Assembly (NCBI GenBank): GCA_900549455.1
Contig: UROM01000040.1
Span: forward strand, 1-14,109
Direction: 5' to 3'
From: an uncultured Collinsella sp.
Lineage (GTDB): Bacteria; Actinomycetota; Coriobacteriia; Coriobacteriales; Coriobacteriaceae
DNA: 14,109 bases
Shown here: one piece after another, positions 13,190 to 14,109 of the stretch
How positions within the stretch are numbered: the first letter of the stretch is position 1
Layout: each line of letters begins with the position of its first letter
Made by a program: the position numbers and the translations under genes
The notes under the pieces: model-generated
What the model was told of the DNA's origin: nothing
Seen by the model: only the letters and a program-made list of their open reading frames with translations
The model's database searches: none

Positions 13190-14061
13190 GTGGGGACCGC
13201 AATCGACATGTCCTTTGACGGCGCGACGCTTGCCGCCTGCCCGCTTTCGGCACTGGTGCTCTCGTTTGCCTTTTACGGGTTTTGCGGTTGGGCGTGGGAG
13301 TCGACAGTATGCGCCATGCTCAATCACGGACGATTTGCCAACAGTGGCTTTTTGCTGGGGCCGTGTTGTCCTATCTATGGTGTGGGCGGCATTGCCTGCT
13401 GGCTGCTGTTGCGCGGGATTCCGGATGCCCCGAGCCAGTTTGTCGCTGCAGCGCTCGTATGCAGCGTGATTGAGTACAGCGTAGGCGTGCTGTTGGAAAA
13501 AACAACGGGCGCTCGCTTTTGGGACTATTCGCATCTGCCGTTTAACCTGCACGGACGTATCTGTCTGTACTGGGCCTGCGCGTTTGGCCTGGGTGCGTTG
13601 TGCATTTGCCGTTTAGTGGAGCCGGCATTGCTGGGGCTGCTTGGCCATCTGCCGGTGCTGATTGTGCGGCTGTCCGCCTTTATCGTCGCGGTCGCGATGA
13701 TGGTCGACGCGTTGTGCTCATTGGCGAGCTGGCGGCGTCTGTCTGATCAGCTGGAGCGCGTCCGGGCCGACCTTGCCGACCGCATCAACGAGTCGCTTGC
13801 CGACGCGTCCGACTCAATGCTCGAGCGCATTCCCGATTCGGCGATCGACTCGGTGGCGCAGACGCACATCCGTAGCCGTGCCGTTAACGCGTGGCTGGCC
13901 GAGCTGGGTGACGCCGCGCTCGATGCCCTGCGTGAGAAAGCTTCGATGCCGACGTTTATTTCGGACGGCGCTCATGGCCTGGCGCTTGCCGCCCGCCGCG
14001 TGGCCGATGCCGCGCCGAGCGTGCCCCATCCATCGCTCGCCCGTCTCCGTGTCGGCAGGCG
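13190..14061 (+). CDS. Putative ABC-transporter type IV (PF06541/CmpB-like) membrane protein, 3'-truncated
   Basis: About 290 genuine residues survive; the tail CLLYTSPSPRDS that follows in frame is translated adapter, and the apparent stop lies in the index. Membrane segments are likely near 18-38, 58-76, 83-104, 123-142 and 150-178. Family hallmarks are GFLLGPCCPIYG (53-64) and the LEKTTG...WDYSHLPFNLHGRICL block (102-126). Residues 181-290 form a charged, soluble, probably helical extension beyond the membrane domain. Despite the family name there is no ATP-binding domain, and its function is not known to me. GTG start, coupled to the HD-domain gene by a 3-nt gap. The true C-terminus is missing. 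Confidence 0.85.
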
Positions 14062-14109
14062 CTGTCTCTTATACACATCTCCGAGCCCACGAGACTCCTG
14101 AGCATCTCG
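14062..14109 (+). other. Illumina Nextera adapter with i7 index (assembly contaminant)
   Basis: CTGTCTCTTATACACATCT (14062-14080) is the Tn5 mosaic end, 14081-14095 is the Nextera read-2 stem, 14096-14103 (TCCTGAGC) sits in the i7 index position and matches N704 as I remember it, and ATCTCG begins the P7 oligo. Genuine DNA ends at 14061. Confidence 0.97.

Noticed and set aside
12182..13552. Long minus-strand open frame of about 456 codons
   Set aside because: It is antisense to the HD-domain and PF06541 genes and to part of dxs in another frame. Its translation is Arg/His/Pro-rich with no motifs, as expected for a shadow frame in GC-rich DNA.
14062..14101. Genuine C-terminus and stop codon of the PF06541 protein
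   Set aside because: The bases are Nextera mosaic end, read-2 stem and index.
1..14109. tRNA, rRNA, integrase, insertion sequence or phage genes
   Set aside because: No cloverleaf-like tRNA ends, rRNA-like stretches, transposase or integrase motifs were found on either strand by reading.

Overview
The window looks like one complete assembled contig, not an internal slice of a chromosome. Both ends carry untrimmed Illumina Nextera adapter with index bases (about 1-48 and 14062-14109), so genuine DNA runs from about 49 to 14061. The coding DNA is GC-rich, with Shine-Dalgarno starts, a Tat-like lipoprotein solute-binding protein, a short divergent DXS and an HD plus PF06541 gene pair. Together these suggest a high-GC Gram-positive gut anaerobe. 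My best guess is a Coriobacteriia member such as Collinsella, but this rests on protein style and not on a marker gene.

Layout, left to right. (1) A 68-bp palindrome sits beside the left end, downstream of a minus-strand radical SAM protein of the TYW1-like COG0731 type. (2) Divergent from that gene is an alpha/beta hydrolase. (3) A plus-strand signalling pair follows: a 626-residue protein built as N-terminal region, degenerate GGDEF, receiver and HD-GYP, and a small Hpt protein 24 nt downstream. The pair ends at a strong bidirectional terminator. (4) A minus-strand polar amino acid ABC importer is ordered solute-binding lipoprotein, hairpin, two permeases with a 4-nt overlap, then ATPase. 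A class I glutamine amidotransferase-like hydrolase follows on the same strand. (5) The divergent region between importer and next gene holds the importer promoter, a 37-bp palindrome and the -10 box of a plus-strand iron-containing alcohol dehydrogenase. (6) The dehydrogenase converges on a minus-strand dxs-family gene. Between them lie a regular array of six alternately inverted 15-bp motifs and a two-way terminator. (7) Divergent from dxs is a plus-strand pair, an HD-domain protein and a PF06541 (CmpB-like) membrane protein, cut off by the right adapter.

Working together: genes in region 3 probably form a phosphorelay plus cyclic-di-nucleotide module, with Hpt as a possible phosphate source or sink for the receiver and HD-GYP as the likely catalytic output. 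Genes in region 4 look like uptake of glutamate, glutamine or a gamma-glutamyl compound followed by hydrolysis. The remaining genes are metabolic or of unknown role.

The strongest unexplained structure is the 10369-10584 array. It has six motif copies at 40/40/40/41/40-bp steps, strictly alternating in orientation, with unrelated spacers. Its layout resembles a BIME/REP element or a phased protein-binding array more than a CRISPR.
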